Assembly (NCBI GenBank): GCA_017542145.1
Contig: JAFXXQ010000006.1
Coordinates: 37,002 to 101,001 of the forward strand
Direction of reading: 5' to 3'
Length of the DNA: 64,000 nt
From: Bacteroidaceae bacterium
GTDB lineage: Bacteria > Bacteroidota > Bacteroidia > Bacteroidales > Bacteroidaceae
Shown here: piece by piece, positions 53,947-63,867 of the stretch
Numbering within the stretch: the stretch's first letter is position 1
Layout: every line of letters begins with the position of its first letter
The notes under the pieces: model-generated
What the model saw: the letters and a program-made list of their open reading frames with translations, nothing else
Told to the model about the DNA's origin: nothing
Database searches by the model: none
Translations under genes and position numbers: made by a program

Positions 53947-55584
53947 ATGGTCGAATTCAAGTATGCGCCGATGTTCCAGCTCGGCAAAGATGAAACAGAG
54001 TATTACAAAATCCCCGGCTCAGAGAAGTACGTCAGCGTGGGCAACTTCGAGGGACACGAAATGCTCAAAGTAGAAAAGGAAGCCCTTACCATTCTGGCCA
54101 ACACGGCCTTCCGCGATGTGAGTTTCCTGCTGCGCCGTTCGCACAACGAGCAAGTAGCCAAGATCCTCAGCGACCCCGAAGCCAGCGACAACGACAAGTA
54201 CGTTGCCCTCACCTTCCTGCGCAACGCCGAAGTCTCTGCCAAGGGCAAACTCCCCCTCTGTCAGGACACGGGCACAGCCATCGTCCATGCTGAGAAGGGC
54301 CAACAGGTGTGGACAGGCGGCGGCGATGAAGAGGCGCTCTCGCTCGGCGTCTTCAAGACCTATACCGAGGAGAACCTTCGCTACTCGCAGAACGCCCCCC
54401 TCACCATGTACGACGAAGTGAACACCCGCTGCAACCTGCCCGCACAGATCGACATCGAAGCCACCGAGGGCATGGAGTACCGCTTCCTCTGCGTCACCAA
54501 GGGTGGCGGCTCAGCCAACAAGAGCTACCTCTACCAGGAGACCAAGGCCCGCATCCAGAACCCCGGCACCCTCATCCCCTTCCTTGTAGAGAAGATGAAG
54601 AGCCTTGGCACAGCCGCTTGTCCTCCCTACCACATCGCCTTCGTCATCGGAGGCACGTCGGCGGAGAAGAACCTCCTCACCGTGAAGCTTGCCTCCACCC
54701 ACTTCTACGACAGCCTGCCCACTACGGGCGACGCCACCGGTCGCGCCTTCCGCGACATCGAGCTGGAGGCGCAGCTGCTGGAAGAGGCACACAAGATTGG
54801 GCTGGGCGCCCAGTTTGGCGGCAAGTACTTGGCCCACGACATCCGTGTTGTCCGTCTGCCGCGTCATGGTGCCAGCTGTCCTATCGGCCTCGGCGTCAGT
54901 TGCTCAGCCGACCGTAACATCAAGGCCAAGATCAACCGCGACGGCATCTGGGTTGAGAAGATGGACGACAAACCCTACGAGCTCATTCCCACCGAGCTGC
55001 GCAAAGCCGGCGAAGGCGATGCCGTGAAGATCGACCTCAACCAGCCCATGAAGGACGTCTGCAAGATTCTCACCCAGTACCCCATCGGCACGCGCCTCTC
55101 ACTCAACGGTACCATCATCGTGGGCCGCGACATCGCTCATGCTAAACTGAAAGCTCGTCTGGACGCTGGCGAGCCCATGCCGCAGTACATGAAGGATTAT
55201 CCCATTTACTACGCCGGCCCTGCTAAGACACCCGCAGGCATGGCCTGTGGCTCCATGGGTCCTACGACAGCAGGACGAATGGATCCCTACGTCGATGAGT
55301 TCCAGGATCATGGCGGCTCGCTCATCATGCTAGCCAAGGGCAACCGTGCCCAGTGCGTCACCGATGCCTGCAAACGGCACGGCGGTTTCTACCTCGGCTC
55401 CATCGGAGGCCCTGCAGCCATTCTGGCACAGGACAATATCAAGAGCATTGAGTGTGTGGAGTATCCCGAACTCGGCATGGAGGCCATTTGGAAAATCGAG
55501 GTCGAGGACTTCCCCGCTTTCATCCTCGTCGATGACAAGGGCAACGACTTCTTCCACCAGCTGCCCAGCGTTTGCAAGAAGTAA
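53947..55584 (+). CDS. Fumarate hydratase, class I (iron-sulfur)
   Basis: Fumarase of the FumA/FumB type, 545 residues, interconverting fumarate and malate. A [4Fe-4S] cluster is expected, with cysteines in [26 protein letters not shown] and [10 protein letters not shown]. Other signatures: [14 protein letters not shown] and [14 protein letters not shown] in the alpha part, and [21 protein letters not shown] in the beta part. One chain holds both parts. The stop is directly followed by the ATG of the cardiolipin synthase gene. The gap to hflX holds AAATCGTAAATT-type repeats. Confidence 0.95.
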   Translation: MVEFKYAPMFQLGKDETEYYKIPGSEKYVSVGNFEGHEMLKVEKEALTILANTAFRDVSFLLRRSHNEQVAKILSDPEASDNDKYVALTFLRNAEVSAKGKLPLCQDTGTAIVHAEKGQQVWTGGGDEEALSLGVFKTYTEENLRYSQNAPLTMYDEVNTRCNLPAQIDIEATEGMEYRFLCVTKGGGSANKSYLYQETKARIQNPGTLIPFLVEKMKSLGTAACPPYHIAFVIGGTSAEKNLLTVKLASTHFYDSLPTTGDATGRAFRDIELEAQLLEEAHKIGLGAQFGGKYLAHDIRVVRLPRHGASCPIGLGVSCSADRNIKAKINRDGIWVEKMDDKPYELIPTELRKAGEGDAVKIDLNQPMKDVCKILTQYPIGTRLSLNGTIIVGRDIAHAKLKARLDAGEPMPQYMKDYPIYYAGPAKTPAGMACGSMGPTTAGRMDPYVDEFQDHGGSLIMLAKGNRAQCVTDACKRHGGFYLGSIGGPAAILAQDNIKSIECVEYPELGMEAIWKIEVEDFPAFILVDDKGNDFFHQLPSVCKK

Positions 55585-57054
55585 ATGTTTTGGGAAATCC
55601 TCATCGGCATTTGGGTCATCAGCACCATCGTATTGGTGTTGCTGGAAAACCGTCATCCGGTCAAGACACTTGCCTGGATGATGGTGCTGGTGTTCCTGCC
55701 TGTTGTAGGATTAGTCCTCTTCTTTCTCTTTGGTATGGGCACCCGCGGCAAGGGGCGTATCCTTGTCAGTGACCAGGACAAGGACACGCTCGCCCGCTTA
55801 GCTGCCGAAGCCATTGGTCAGACATCAGATAAGACTTCAGACTTCAAACTTCAGACCTCAGATAATAGTCCTGCATCTGAACCAGTAGACCTTCCACCTT
55901 CCATCTCTGACACTCTGCTGCCTACCATGATGCTTCATGCCGCGCGCGTCCCGCTCGTGGCAGGCAATGACGTGCAGGTATTCACCGCTTTCGACGACAT
56001 GTTTTCCACGCTAAAGCGCGACATCGCCGCAGCTACGGACAGTATTCACGTGCAGTTCTTCAAGTTCGAGAACGACGCCATCGGGCGCGAGCTCAGCCAG
56101 CTACTCATCCGCAAGGCTGCCGAGGGGGTATCGGTGCGCGTGCTCTACGACTCGGTGGCCAACTTCTTCGTCGGGGCAGGCTTCTACCGTCGTATGCGCC
56201 AGAGGGGTGTACAGGTTATCTCATTCATGCGTCTCCACCTTCCCTTCATCCGCCCCTACGCCAACTGCCGCAACCACCGCAAGGTGGTCGTTGTCGACGG
56301 GCACATAGGCTATCTGGGCGGCATGAACATCGCCGAGCGCTACCGTCTCGGCATCCACGGTGGCATTTGGCGCGACACCCACATCCGTCTCACCGGCCCA
56401 GCCGTCGGACAAATGCAGGCTTCGTTCCTCACCGACTGGCGTTTTGCCGCAAGCGAACTCATCACCGACGAGGCCCTCTTCCCGCCTCTCCCTCCGACGG
56501 GTACCTTGCCCGTGCAGATTGTCCCGGCAGGGCCTATGGACGAATGGAGGAACGTCATGCAGGGGTTGCTTCAGGTCATCGCACAAAGCCGTTCGTACGT
56601 TTATATCCAGACTCCCTACTTCATGCCGTCCGAGCCGATAATTACCGTACTGTGCAATGCTGCGCTGGGCGGCGTCGATGTCCGTCTGATGCTCCCTTCG
56701 CACGGCGACAAGGGAGCCATCACGCAGCTCGCCTCCTATTCGTTCCTCCGCGAACTGCTTGCTGCTGGCGTGCGCGTCTGCTTCTACGAGGCCGGATTCC
56801 TCCATGCCAAGACGCTCGTCAGCGACGACCATTTCTGCACCATCGGTTCCACGAACTTCGATTTCAGGAGCTTCGAGCAGGATTTCGAAATCAATGCCTT
56901 CATCTACGACGCCGCCTTTGCCTGCTCACAGCGCGACGTCTTTCTCGCAGACGAACGCCATGCCCGTTACGTCACCTACGATGAATGGTGCCGCCGTCCC
57001 CTCCTCCGCCGCTTCGCCGAGTCCCTCACACGACTATTCTCCCCGTTGATGTAA
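55585..57054 (+). CDS. cls: Cardiolipin synthase
   Basis: Inner-membrane phospholipase D-family enzyme of 489 residues that joins two phosphatidylglycerols into cardiolipin. Two N-terminal spans (about 4-20 and 28-52) precede two HKD motifs: NHRKVVVVDGHIGYLGG and HAKTLVSDDHFCTIGSTNFD. The linker at about 77-100 (QTSDKTSDFKLQTSDN) is coded by TCAGACTTCAGAC-type simple repeats and looks inserted. It abuts the fumarase gene with no gap, so the two share a transcript; the link is probably not biochemical. Confidence 0.93.
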   Translation: MFWEILIGIWVISTIVLVLLENRHPVKTLAWMMVLVFLPVVGLVLFFLFGMGTRGKGRILVSDQDKDTLARLAAEAIGQTSDKTSDFKLQTSDNSPASEPVDLPPSISDTLLPTMMLHAARVPLVAGNDVQVFTAFDDMFSTLKRDIAAATDSIHVQFFKFENDAIGRELSQLLIRKAAEGVSVRVLYDSVANFFVGAGFYRRMRQRGVQVISFMRLHLPFIRPYANCRNHRKVVVVDGHIGYLGGMNIAERYRLGIHGGIWRDTHIRLTGPAVGQMQASFLTDWRFAASELITDEALFPPLPPTGTLPVQIVPAGPMDEWRNVMQGLLQVIAQSRSYVYIQTPYFMPSEPIITVLCNAALGGVDVRLMLPSHGDKGAITQLASYSFLRELLAAGVRVCFYEAGFLHAKTLVSDDHFCTIGSTNFDFRSFEQDFEINAFIYDAAFACSQRDVFLADERHARYVTYDEWCRRPLLRRFAESLTRLFSPLM

Positions 57055-57088
57055 TTGGAGCTATAGTCAATATAGTCTATACTTAAAG

Positions 57089-58180
57089 TCACTTCACCGT
57101 GGGGCCGTGGATGACGAGGTGGCCGTCAGGCGTTATCTCCATCAGGTCGATGAAGGCAACGCGCTCATCGGGATTGGATGTAAGACGTCCGTGATAGACG
57201 GTGAGCATACGCCCTGAGGCATCGCGGAACATCATGTTATGCCCCGTGCCCATGACGGTGCCGCCATCTGTAACATTCTCTTTCAGTACGGGGTTATCGG
57301 CCGACTTACGGAAGGGGCCGAGGGGGTTATCGGACGTAGCATAGCCTACGGCGTAATGGGCGCCCTGATAGCAGTTGGCGGAGTACATCATATAGTACGT
57401 ATCGCCCTGGCGGAAGATATACGAACCTTCCGTCCAACGGCGGTTAGCCTCGTGGGCGGTGACAGACTGGCTCTCCCACTCTGCCTGCACGTCGTTGAGC
57501 TTCATAGGCGGCTGTAGCAGCAGCTGCGGCTCGCCGATAACGCCACTGAAGTCAGGCTTCATCTCCACGCCGTACACCCAGCTCTCCTCAATCTCCGCAT
57601 AGCCGCCTGCGGCACGTTCCTTTTGCGCCAGTTCGCTCTCCACGGCGTGCTTATAGCAGCAGCGCGAGAAGTAGAGGTATGTGCGTCCCGTTGCATCGTC
57701 GAAGAGCACGTTGGCATCGATTATGGGATAAGGCGGGTCGAAGACGGGGCGGTTCATCAGGTCGCGGAACGGCCCTGCAGGGCTGTCGCTGACGGCCACG
57801 CCGATGCGGAACACCTCCAGGTCGCCCTCGGGGTTGTCGCGCTTGTTAGCGCTGTAGAAGAGGTAGTACTTGCCGCCCCGCTCATACACCTCGGGCGCCC
57901 AGAAGCAGTCGAGGTTCCACTGCCCGGGAGTGCCGCCCTTGTAGATTTGTCCGCAGGGCTTCCACTCGCGCAGATCGTCCGAGACGAATGCCTCGAAGCC
58001 GTCGGCGAGCGAGGTGCCGTACATGTAATAGCGTCCGTCAGCGGCGTGCAGGATGAACGGGTCGCCCAGCTTCACGTCCAGCGGGTTGGGGCTGTCCCAT
58101 GCAACACGCTTGCTGCCTGGGGTGCATGCAGCAAGCGCTATGAGAATCGTCACGATGACGGTTGAACGCAGCGTCTTCAT
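57089..58180 (-). CDS. GH43-like glycosidase lipoprotein
   Basis: Exported lipoprotein (LIALAAC) of 363 residues with the five-bladed beta-propeller pattern of GH43: DVKLGDPFILHAADGRYYMY with the base aspartate, WAPEVYERGGKYYLFYSA, and TEGSYIFRQGDTYYMMYSAN with the expected acid glutamate. Such enzymes act on alpha-arabinose, beta-xylose or beta-galactose linkages; which one cannot be told. The ATG overlaps the stop of the upstream gene by four bases (ATGA), so the pair is coupled. Confidence 0.85.
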   Translation of the reverse strand: MKTLRSTVIVTILIALAACTPGSKRVAWDSPNPLDVKLGDPFILHAADGRYYMYGTSLADGFEAFVSDDLREWKPCGQIYKGGTPGQWNLDCFWAPEVYERGGKYYLFYSANKRDNPEGDLEVFRIGVAVSDSPAGPFRDLMNRPVFDPPYPIIDANVLFDDATGRTYLYFSRCCYKHAVESELAQKERAAGGYAEIEESWVYGVEMKPDFSGVIGEPQLLLQPPMKLNDVQAEWESQSVTAHEANRRWTEGSYIFRQGDTYYMMYSANCYQGAHYAVGYATSDNPLGPFRKSADNPVLKENVTDGGTVMGTGHNMMFRDASGRMLTVYHGRLTSNPDERVAFIDLMEITPDGHLVIHGPTVK

Positions 58181-59310
58181 TTCCGGACGGATTTGACAGT
58201 GGTGCGTGTGCCGTCGGCATATTCGGTCACGACGATGTAGAGGCCGCGGCTGGCGCCGGTGGTCTCCTTGCCGTCCATGCCGTAGAAGCGGCGCGAGGTC
58301 ACGACGGGCTCCGTGGCGGCATTGTCCACATGCGAGCCATCGCCATAGTAGTAGCGGGTGACGGAGACGGTCGTATCCTGGAACAAGCCGAAGTAGTTGA
58401 TGTCTGTCGTGGTGGTGACCTTCGTGGGCAGGCCCTTGGCGTTGTACTCGTATTCATACTTGGCGGTGCCCATATCCATCAGCTCGCCCTCGCCCATGTC
58501 ATACTTGATTGTCATAAGGTCAGGAAGGCCGTTGGACAGGAAGGTCAGCTCCATCACCATGGTGGGGAGGAACTCGCCCGTCTCGTCGTCCAGCTCGTAG
58601 TCGTCTTCGCGATAGATCTGTCCGGCGGCATTGGTGTAGATGACGTAGTAGTCAGTGGCTCCCCAGCCTTGGCTGCCTTGCCAGACATACTCGGTCGTGA
58701 AGGCCTTCTCGCCCTCGTAGGTGATGGCATTCTTTCTGGAATTCTTCCAGTTGTCACCGTCCCAGTTCTCGTCCAGGTCCTCGGTGAGGCGGCCTTGGGC
58801 ATCGTAAGTGTATGTGTGGCGGTAGTCGTCCGTAAGGCTGCCGTCACTCTTCACATTCTGTGTCAGCTCCACCGTCACGCGGCCGGCAGCGTCGTAGGTG
58901 TAGGACACCTTCTTCAGACCCGTGCCGAACCAGTCCTTGGAGTCCTCAATCATGGCATAGGCCAACTTGTCGCCCTCGTAGGTGTTGGTGGTCTTCGTGA
59001 GCACTTCCCATTCATCGTCGTCCCATTCATACTCCGTCTCGGTGGCGATACGCTTCTTGGCATCGTAGGTATAGACGGACTTGAAGGAAGGCTCCAGCAC
59101 GCCCTCGCCGTTGGTGTCCCACGAGACCACACTGTCGGGGCAGGCAGCCATCATGTCCTCCTCGGTGATGCGGTTGGGTTTCTGCTGCCCCATACGTTGG
59201 GCGGCAGTGCTCATGCGCTCCTTCACCTGCTGCGGTGCACGCGCAGGCTGGGCGCTTGTGGCCAATATAGCAGCCACAAGGATGGTAATCAGTGTAGAAA
59301 TTTTCTTCAT
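58177..59310 (-). CDS. Secreted YD-repeat-like protein with sorting-type C-terminus
   Basis: Exported protein of 377 residues, start ATG 59310 (MKKISTLITILVAAILATSA). It is built of short repeats of the form YTYDAKKRIATETEY, YTYDAAGRVTVELTQ and YTYDAQGRLTEDLDE, like the YD/RHS-type repeats of many Bacteroidota secreted proteins, with the acidic Asp/Glu content typical of them. The C-terminus (RRFYGMDGKETTGASRGLYI) resembles type IX sorting tails. Function unknown. It is co-transcribed with the GH43 gene, so a role in glycan handling is possible. Confidence 0.7.
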   Translation of the reverse strand: MKKISTLITILVAAILATSAQPARAPQQVKERMSTAAQRMGQQKPNRITEEDMMAACPDSVVSWDTNGEGVLEPSFKSVYTYDAKKRIATETEYEWDDDEWEVLTKTTNTYEGDKLAYAMIEDSKDWFGTGLKKVSYTYDAAGRVTVELTQNVKSDGSLTDDYRHTYTYDAQGRLTEDLDENWDGDNWKNSRKNAITYEGEKAFTTEYVWQGSQGWGATDYYVIYTNAAGQIYREDDYELDDETGEFLPTMVMELTFLSNGLPDLMTIKYDMGEGELMDMGTAKYEYEYNAKGLPTKVTTTTDINYFGLFQDTTVSVTRYYYGDGSHVDNAATEPVVTSRRFYGMDGKETTGASRGLYIVVTEYADGTRTTVKSVRK

Positions 59311-59351
59311 AGACAATATTGTTTTTAATTTAACATAGGCACATTTGGGGG

Positions 59352-59359
59352 CAAAGGTA
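59352..59359 (-). promoter_or_regulatory. -7 box of the YD-repeat/GH43 unit
   Basis: TACCTTTG on the minus strand, about 42 bases before ATG 59310. Confidence 0.6.
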
Positions 59360-59634
59360 AAACATCGCAACGAATGTTCCAAATTTTTACGGAAAAATCG
59401 TATGACTATGACCTTGAAATATCAAAAAACAATAAGTCCTGTAAACTCTTTGCCTACAGGACTAACGTTTCTAGTGCCCAACTGACTTACCCCAGAAGTA
59501 TGTTGTGTTAACGACAAAAACTGATAGATATTCTCATCGCGAGCAGCGGGGATAACAGAGATACATCGTATCGAAAAAAAGTAAGTAAATGAGGATTAGC
59601 TCTTATTTATTGATAATCGGTACGCCGTCTTTTG
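59360..59634. other. Gap with a hairpin, no gene
   Basis: A perfect 9-bp stem, AGTCCTGTA (59435-59443) with TACAGGACT (59455-59463), could end the operon to the right, whose last gene stops at 59635; the T-rich run (complement of CAAAAAACAATA) follows it on the minus strand. Nothing else is recognised. Confidence 0.5.
59435..59463 (-). terminator. Probable terminator of the 59.6-64 kb operon
   Basis: 9-bp perfect stem with an 11-base loop, followed on the minus strand by TTATTGTTTTTTG. It lies about 170 bases past the last stop of the unit. Confidence 0.6.
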
Positions 59635-61056
59635 TCAGTCCTTCGGCGCTGATGGTGAGGGAACAAGTTGGTCACCGATATGGAACATTAGGGTAGTGTA
59701 ACCTGCACTACATATGGTACTCTCTGAATCCCAATAGATGGAGCGGCGGTTATTCTTGTCGTCTGCCGCAGAGTCATCGGAGTGGGCAGAGACATAAGGC
59801 TCCATGGGGGTGCTGTATCCGGCAAAACGGACGGTTCTGTGCTTTGAATCGTTTTTCCCTATCTCTTCTGCATGACGCATTATCACCGAGACCGTTACAA
59901 AGGGATGCGTGGTAGGTTCATAGTCGAAAAGAAGTATAGACTTGACATACTTGATGTCAATCTCCCGCGTGTACTTGTACGTGATAGCCTTGTCATAGAT
60001 TTTGGCAGGAAAGTCTTTAGGGACATTGATGTTCCAGCGCGCGAGATGCCCGTTCACATAGGTTCGCGTCATAGCCGCTGGGGTTGAACTCCTGAATCTT
60101 CGGGCATCCGCCTGATCTAAACGTTGGGTGTTAATAATGCCGTAATCTTCTTCAGAATAAAACCGTGTGGTGGTGGGCGGCTGATTGGGAGAATACGACG
60201 CTTCGCTATATTCTACGTTGGTTTTAAGCGCTTTGTCGGACAAAAAGCCAGCAACGTTGACCGGTTTCAATCCAAGGTTTAGGCGAGCATTCTCTTCATC
60301 TAGCATATCAAAGCATTGAATGGCTCCGCCGCCAAAAGATCCGCCCTTGTGATATGCGCGATACTCAGCCAACTGTGAAGACAGGTCGTGGCAGGGAGAT
60401 TGACGCACGACAATGTGCCTGCCATATTTCCTCTTCCAGTCTAACGAAAGGAAAACCTGACGGGTGCCAAAGAAGTCCTCCATAGGAAGGTGCCAATATC
60501 CCCGTTGGTCAGTTTTCACCTTGACTTCCCTTCGCTCAGAACCCGCTTCTGCATCAATGACGGCCATCACAGTCACGCCCTCTAACGGATGGCCTCTCCT
60601 ATCGACCACCCATCCGTCGAGTACCAGTCCGCCCATTTCATTCCCCTTAAGCATTTGCGAAGTATAGGCACGGAGTTGATAGGAACCTTTGGGATAAAGT
60701 ATGTTAACGTCCCGCCGGGTTAAGGAGACTCTTTTGGCGAGCAGGAAGGAACCGTGAGATTGGCTGTCTGTGATTTGCAGTTTCTGCTGCTCGAGAAGAA
60801 TCCCGTCTGATGAGAGCAGGTCAATATAAAGCACGCGGCTCGTACGTAAGCTGTCTGTAGAAATGACATGGGCAGAATACCAAATGACCTCTCCCCCAGA
60901 GTAAGTAATGCTGTCAATTTGGACAGATACCTTATCGCGTGAAAGAGCCTCTTCCTGTTCTGCTGTTCTCAAATAAGCATTAGAAGCGTAATTGTCCACC
61001 GCCCCGCATAGCAATAGAGATAAAAGAATCAATAAAAAGGGTTTTATGCTTTTCAT
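59635..61056 (-). CDS. Exported MG2-like protein, function unknown
   Basis: Exported protein of 473 residues (signal about 1-24). The N-terminal 120 residues resemble the macroglobulin-like MG2 domain (VSVQIDSITYSGGEVIWYSA, LLSSDGILLEQQKL). A carboxypeptidase-regulatory-like domain follows (LDGWVVDRRGHPLEGVTVMA). The rest is not recognised. In Bacteroidota these domains often begin longer TonB-linked proteins; here no barrel follows, so it may be a shortened relative. Last gene of the minus-strand unit, 9 bases after the preceding lipoprotein gene. Confidence 0.65.
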   Translation of the reverse strand: MKSIKPFLLILLSLLLCGAVDNYASNAYLRTAEQEEALSRDKVSVQIDSITYSGGEVIWYSAHVISTDSLRTSRVLYIDLLSSDGILLEQQKLQITDSQSHGSFLLAKRVSLTRRDVNILYPKGSYQLRAYTSQMLKGNEMGGLVLDGWVVDRRGHPLEGVTVMAVIDAEAGSERREVKVKTDQRGYWHLPMEDFFGTRQVFLSLDWKRKYGRHIVVRQSPCHDLSSQLAEYRAYHKGGSFGGGAIQCFDMLDEENARLNLGLKPVNVAGFLSDKALKTNVEYSEASYSPNQPPTTTRFYSEEDYGIINTQRLDQADARRFRSSTPAAMTRTYVNGHLARWNINVPKDFPAKIYDKAITYKYTREIDIKYVKSILLFDYEPTTHPFVTVSVIMRHAEEIGKNDSKHRTVRFAGYSTPMEPYVSAHSDDSAADDKNNRRSIYWDSESTICSAGYTTLMFHIGDQLVPSPSAPKD

Positions 61057-61065
61057 TATAAATTA

Positions 61066-61755
61066 TTAAATAATGTGCAATGAGCCTACACCTGTGGTTA
61101 TGCAATAGTCCCCTGAAACACTATAATAATAAGTGCCACAAAAGCCCGTCATGTTTAAATCGCAAGTGAATACAATGGTTGGGAGACTTCCTACGACATA
61201 AACATGTTTGTTTGATATGGTGGGAATAAATGTGACACCACAATTGAATTCTGTAATTGTGGCACCAGTTATATCAGCAAAATTATGGTTCGTAAAATCC
61301 CAGTGGAGACTGACCGAAATCTCGAAGCAATAATTAATTACGATTCCACAATCACTAGCATGTACGAACTCGGTTGTTGTTAAATTTACATTACCTGTGG
61401 TTTCGTTATAAGGCGGAATGCTACTTATAGAGAACATGTTGTTTCCCAATCCATAGAGAATAATGGAATCTCCATTTTGTTCTCCAAAAATCTCATAATC
61501 GCCCAAGAATGACGACATCATAGCAAATTCATTTTCAATGTCTTGGTCGTTCCCTGCCCTTGTAGCAAAGATGTCATCACGAACCACAACTGATAGTCCG
61601 TATTCTTTTGCCATTTCTTCTATTCTTTCTTTTTGTTGAATAGAAGTGTAATCAATCATCTCATTCTTGAATTCGGAAGAACAAGAAACAATGATTGCCG
61701 CTGCAAGGAAGATAATAGAAACCAAAACAAAACTAACGTTTTTTTTCTTTTTCAT
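61066..61755 (-). CDS. AT-rich small lipoprotein, unknown
   Basis: Lipoprotein (AIIVSCSS, Cys about 25) of 229 residues. I do not recognise a family. After a charged helix (QKERIEEMAKEYGLSVVVRD) the protein becomes rich in Thr, Asn, Cys and aromatic residues in a beta-strand pattern (CGIVINYCFEISVSLHWDF, FNCGVTFIPTI, FCGTYYYSVSGDYC). The even cysteine content suggests disulfides. Its base composition is clearly more AT-rich than its neighbours, suggesting transfer. It lies 12 bases after the end of the interrupted transglutaminase gene. Confidence 0.65.
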   Translation of the reverse strand: MKKKKNVSFVLVSIIFLAAAIIVSCSSEFKNEMIDYTSIQQKERIEEMAKEYGLSVVVRDDIFATRAGNDQDIENEFAMMSSFLGDYEIFGEQNGDSIILYGLGNNMFSISSIPPYNETTGNVNLTTTEFVHASDCGIVINYCFEISVSLHWDFTNHNFADITGATITEFNCGVTFIPTISNKHVYVVGSLPTIVFTCDLNMTGFCGTYYYSVSGDYCITTGVGSLHII

Positions 61756-61767
61756 TTTTCTTCTTTT

Positions 61768-63867
61768 TTAATGGTTAATATTGTCGTTATAAATAAACAC
61801 TTGCTTTCCGTCGTCAATCACAAACGGCATTTCCTCCTGTCCCCTATCAAGATTACGGAGCCAATAGAGTTTGCCTTTAGGGATATTCTGGAATGTAACA
61901 TACTCGTAGTCAGCACGGACAATTCCCACGCTTCTCCAGTCCCCTTCCCAATAGAGGAGCTGGAACCTGTCGCCGCCCTGTATGCCGTTATCGGCATTCT
62001 TGGGAGCCATGCGTACCCGCGTCACCACCTGCGGCTCTTTCAGCCAAAGGGTGATGTTCGGGTAAGCTCCGGGAGCCGTCTGCATATTGCCGTCATATTC
62101 GGCTTTCCAGCTCATCTTCTCCCACGATTCATCATCCAACAGTTTCACCAATCTCCCTTCCTCCTTCAGCTTCAAGGTATCAGAGGGAACAAGGATATGC
62201 GGACGCGAAGGAGGAAGGACATTCTCATAGCCGTATTTCTATTCGGTAATCCACTCCAACATGGAGATATTAGCGTGAGGATGCTCTGTGGAGGCTTGGA
62301 AACGGTAATACCTGTAGCGTCCCGTTCTTTCCAATGGATAATCCACGAAATTGGGTGGGAGGGGATGTTTCAACGTGAGCAGTGTGACGGCATCACTGAA
62401 GTCGCGTTTGTTCGCACCGAGGATGCGGCTGCCAATCAGTTCTTCCGAAAGCCGTATCATGTTCGGCTTGCGTGGGAACTTGCGCGTGAGTGTTAGTGTG
62501 GACAAGGTATCGCAATCCTGACCATCGTAATCCGTAAAGGGAACAGGAGAGATGACGGGGTTTTCATCAGACGTGTCGGGAAGCGATACACAGAACGGAG
62601 CACCGAACGGGACGAGACCTTGGCCTTCGTAATACACCGGAAAGTAGATGGCATCGGGAACAACGTTTTCAAAGGTCACCGTCTGAGCCGCCGGGTCGAT
62701 GACTCCCCATGTAACGGGCAATGTCCCCCCGAACTCACGGCTGAACGTGGCCAGATAAGCCAGTCGGTTGTCTGTCTTTGCTGTGATGGGCAGTGTGACG
62801 GAGGTCGTTGTGCGGAGGCGCGAAGTGACATCCACGATGCAAGGATTATCCAGCAGCGGAGGAATCGGCTCCCCATCGTTCCGAAGGAAATAGGGCGTGT
62901 TCCGTTGTGCACCGTAGAGCTGACGATAGACATTCATTGTTTCAGAGAATGCCAAGTCGCTACTGCCAGGCAGTGAACTCTCGGCGTTAAATTCCTCCCA
63001 TCCGGCCTTGGCATTGTTCCACACGCTGCAATGATAGTGACGCCCGCTGAAGTTACGATAGCAGACATTGAACTCCACCACTACGGGAAGGCCGCAAGCC
63101 CGCAGGATGTTACAGCCGTATGACGCGACGTCCACGCAATCGTGTTTGCCATGCGTATAGAGGTCATAGATGCCGCCCTTCCCCTCGCGCTTCGTATTAC
63201 CGTTCATACCGCGCAGCCAGTAGATAGCCTGATTGTACGCTTGGACAGCATTACGGACTGTGCTTGCCGTATCGCTACGGACGTACTTCTCAAACACCTC
63301 CCCGTATTTCTTTCCCGTCATATTGAAGCCATATCCTTCAATGGCACGATAAGGAAGGATGTATTCCTTGAACTCGTCGAACGACAATTTCCGTGCAAAG
63401 GGCGATGAGCGCCACACCTTAAAGGCATGGTCAATATGTCGGACGAGGAAACTGGGCGTGATGATATCCGTGTCCCGGCGTGGTTTCATGTCGCATATCA
63501 CCTCGGGTAGCGAGTCTTTTTCCATTTCCACCCGATGCTCCTTTTGCATCCTTTCAAGTGAATCCTTCGGAAAGTCGCTCAATGAATGCCCATCTATTAC
63601 GGAGCCATACAAAGCATCCGATTCTGCCCTCCATGTCTCAACCCTTGAATCCACAGAAACCACCATACCCGTCGAGGTATGGTACTTCATGTTTTCTATC
63701 AGGAACTTTGCCGCCTCAGCCTTCTGGGGGCTGAAACGGATGTACTTGTAGTAGAATACGACTGAACGTAGCCTTTCACTCCCTTCAACATTCGCTTGAC
63801 AGCCAATTAAATGGATTGAAAGACAAATCAAAGAAACAAAGACAAATAAGTAATGTTTTTGGTTCAT
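61768..63867 (-). pseudogene. Transglutaminase-like gene interrupted by one in-frame TAG
   Basis: One continuous frame of 700 codons, broken only by TAG at 62239-62241 (codon 543). The first part (542 residues, ATG 63867) is an exported transglutaminase-like protein: DCVDVASYGCNILRACGLPV with the candidate nucleophile cysteine and GRHYHCSVWN with the histidine. After the TAG the same frame continues (KYGYENVLPPSRPHILVP) for about 157 residues resembling a discoidin/F5-8-type carbohydrate-binding fold (RVRMAPKNADNG, RFQLLYWEGDW). The downstream part has no proper start. It may be a recent nonsense mutation, a sequencing error or a readthrough gene. TAG ends other genes here, so it is not reassigned. 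Confidence 0.75.

Noticed and set aside
61768..62175. Separate 135-residue gene
   Set aside because: It has only a TTG start, no leader, and lies in the same uninterrupted frame as the transglutaminase part, so it is the 3' part of that gene.
62239..62241. TAG reassigned to an amino acid genome-wide
   Set aside because: The HAD gene and the M60 gene both end naturally in TAG, so the codon is a stop here.
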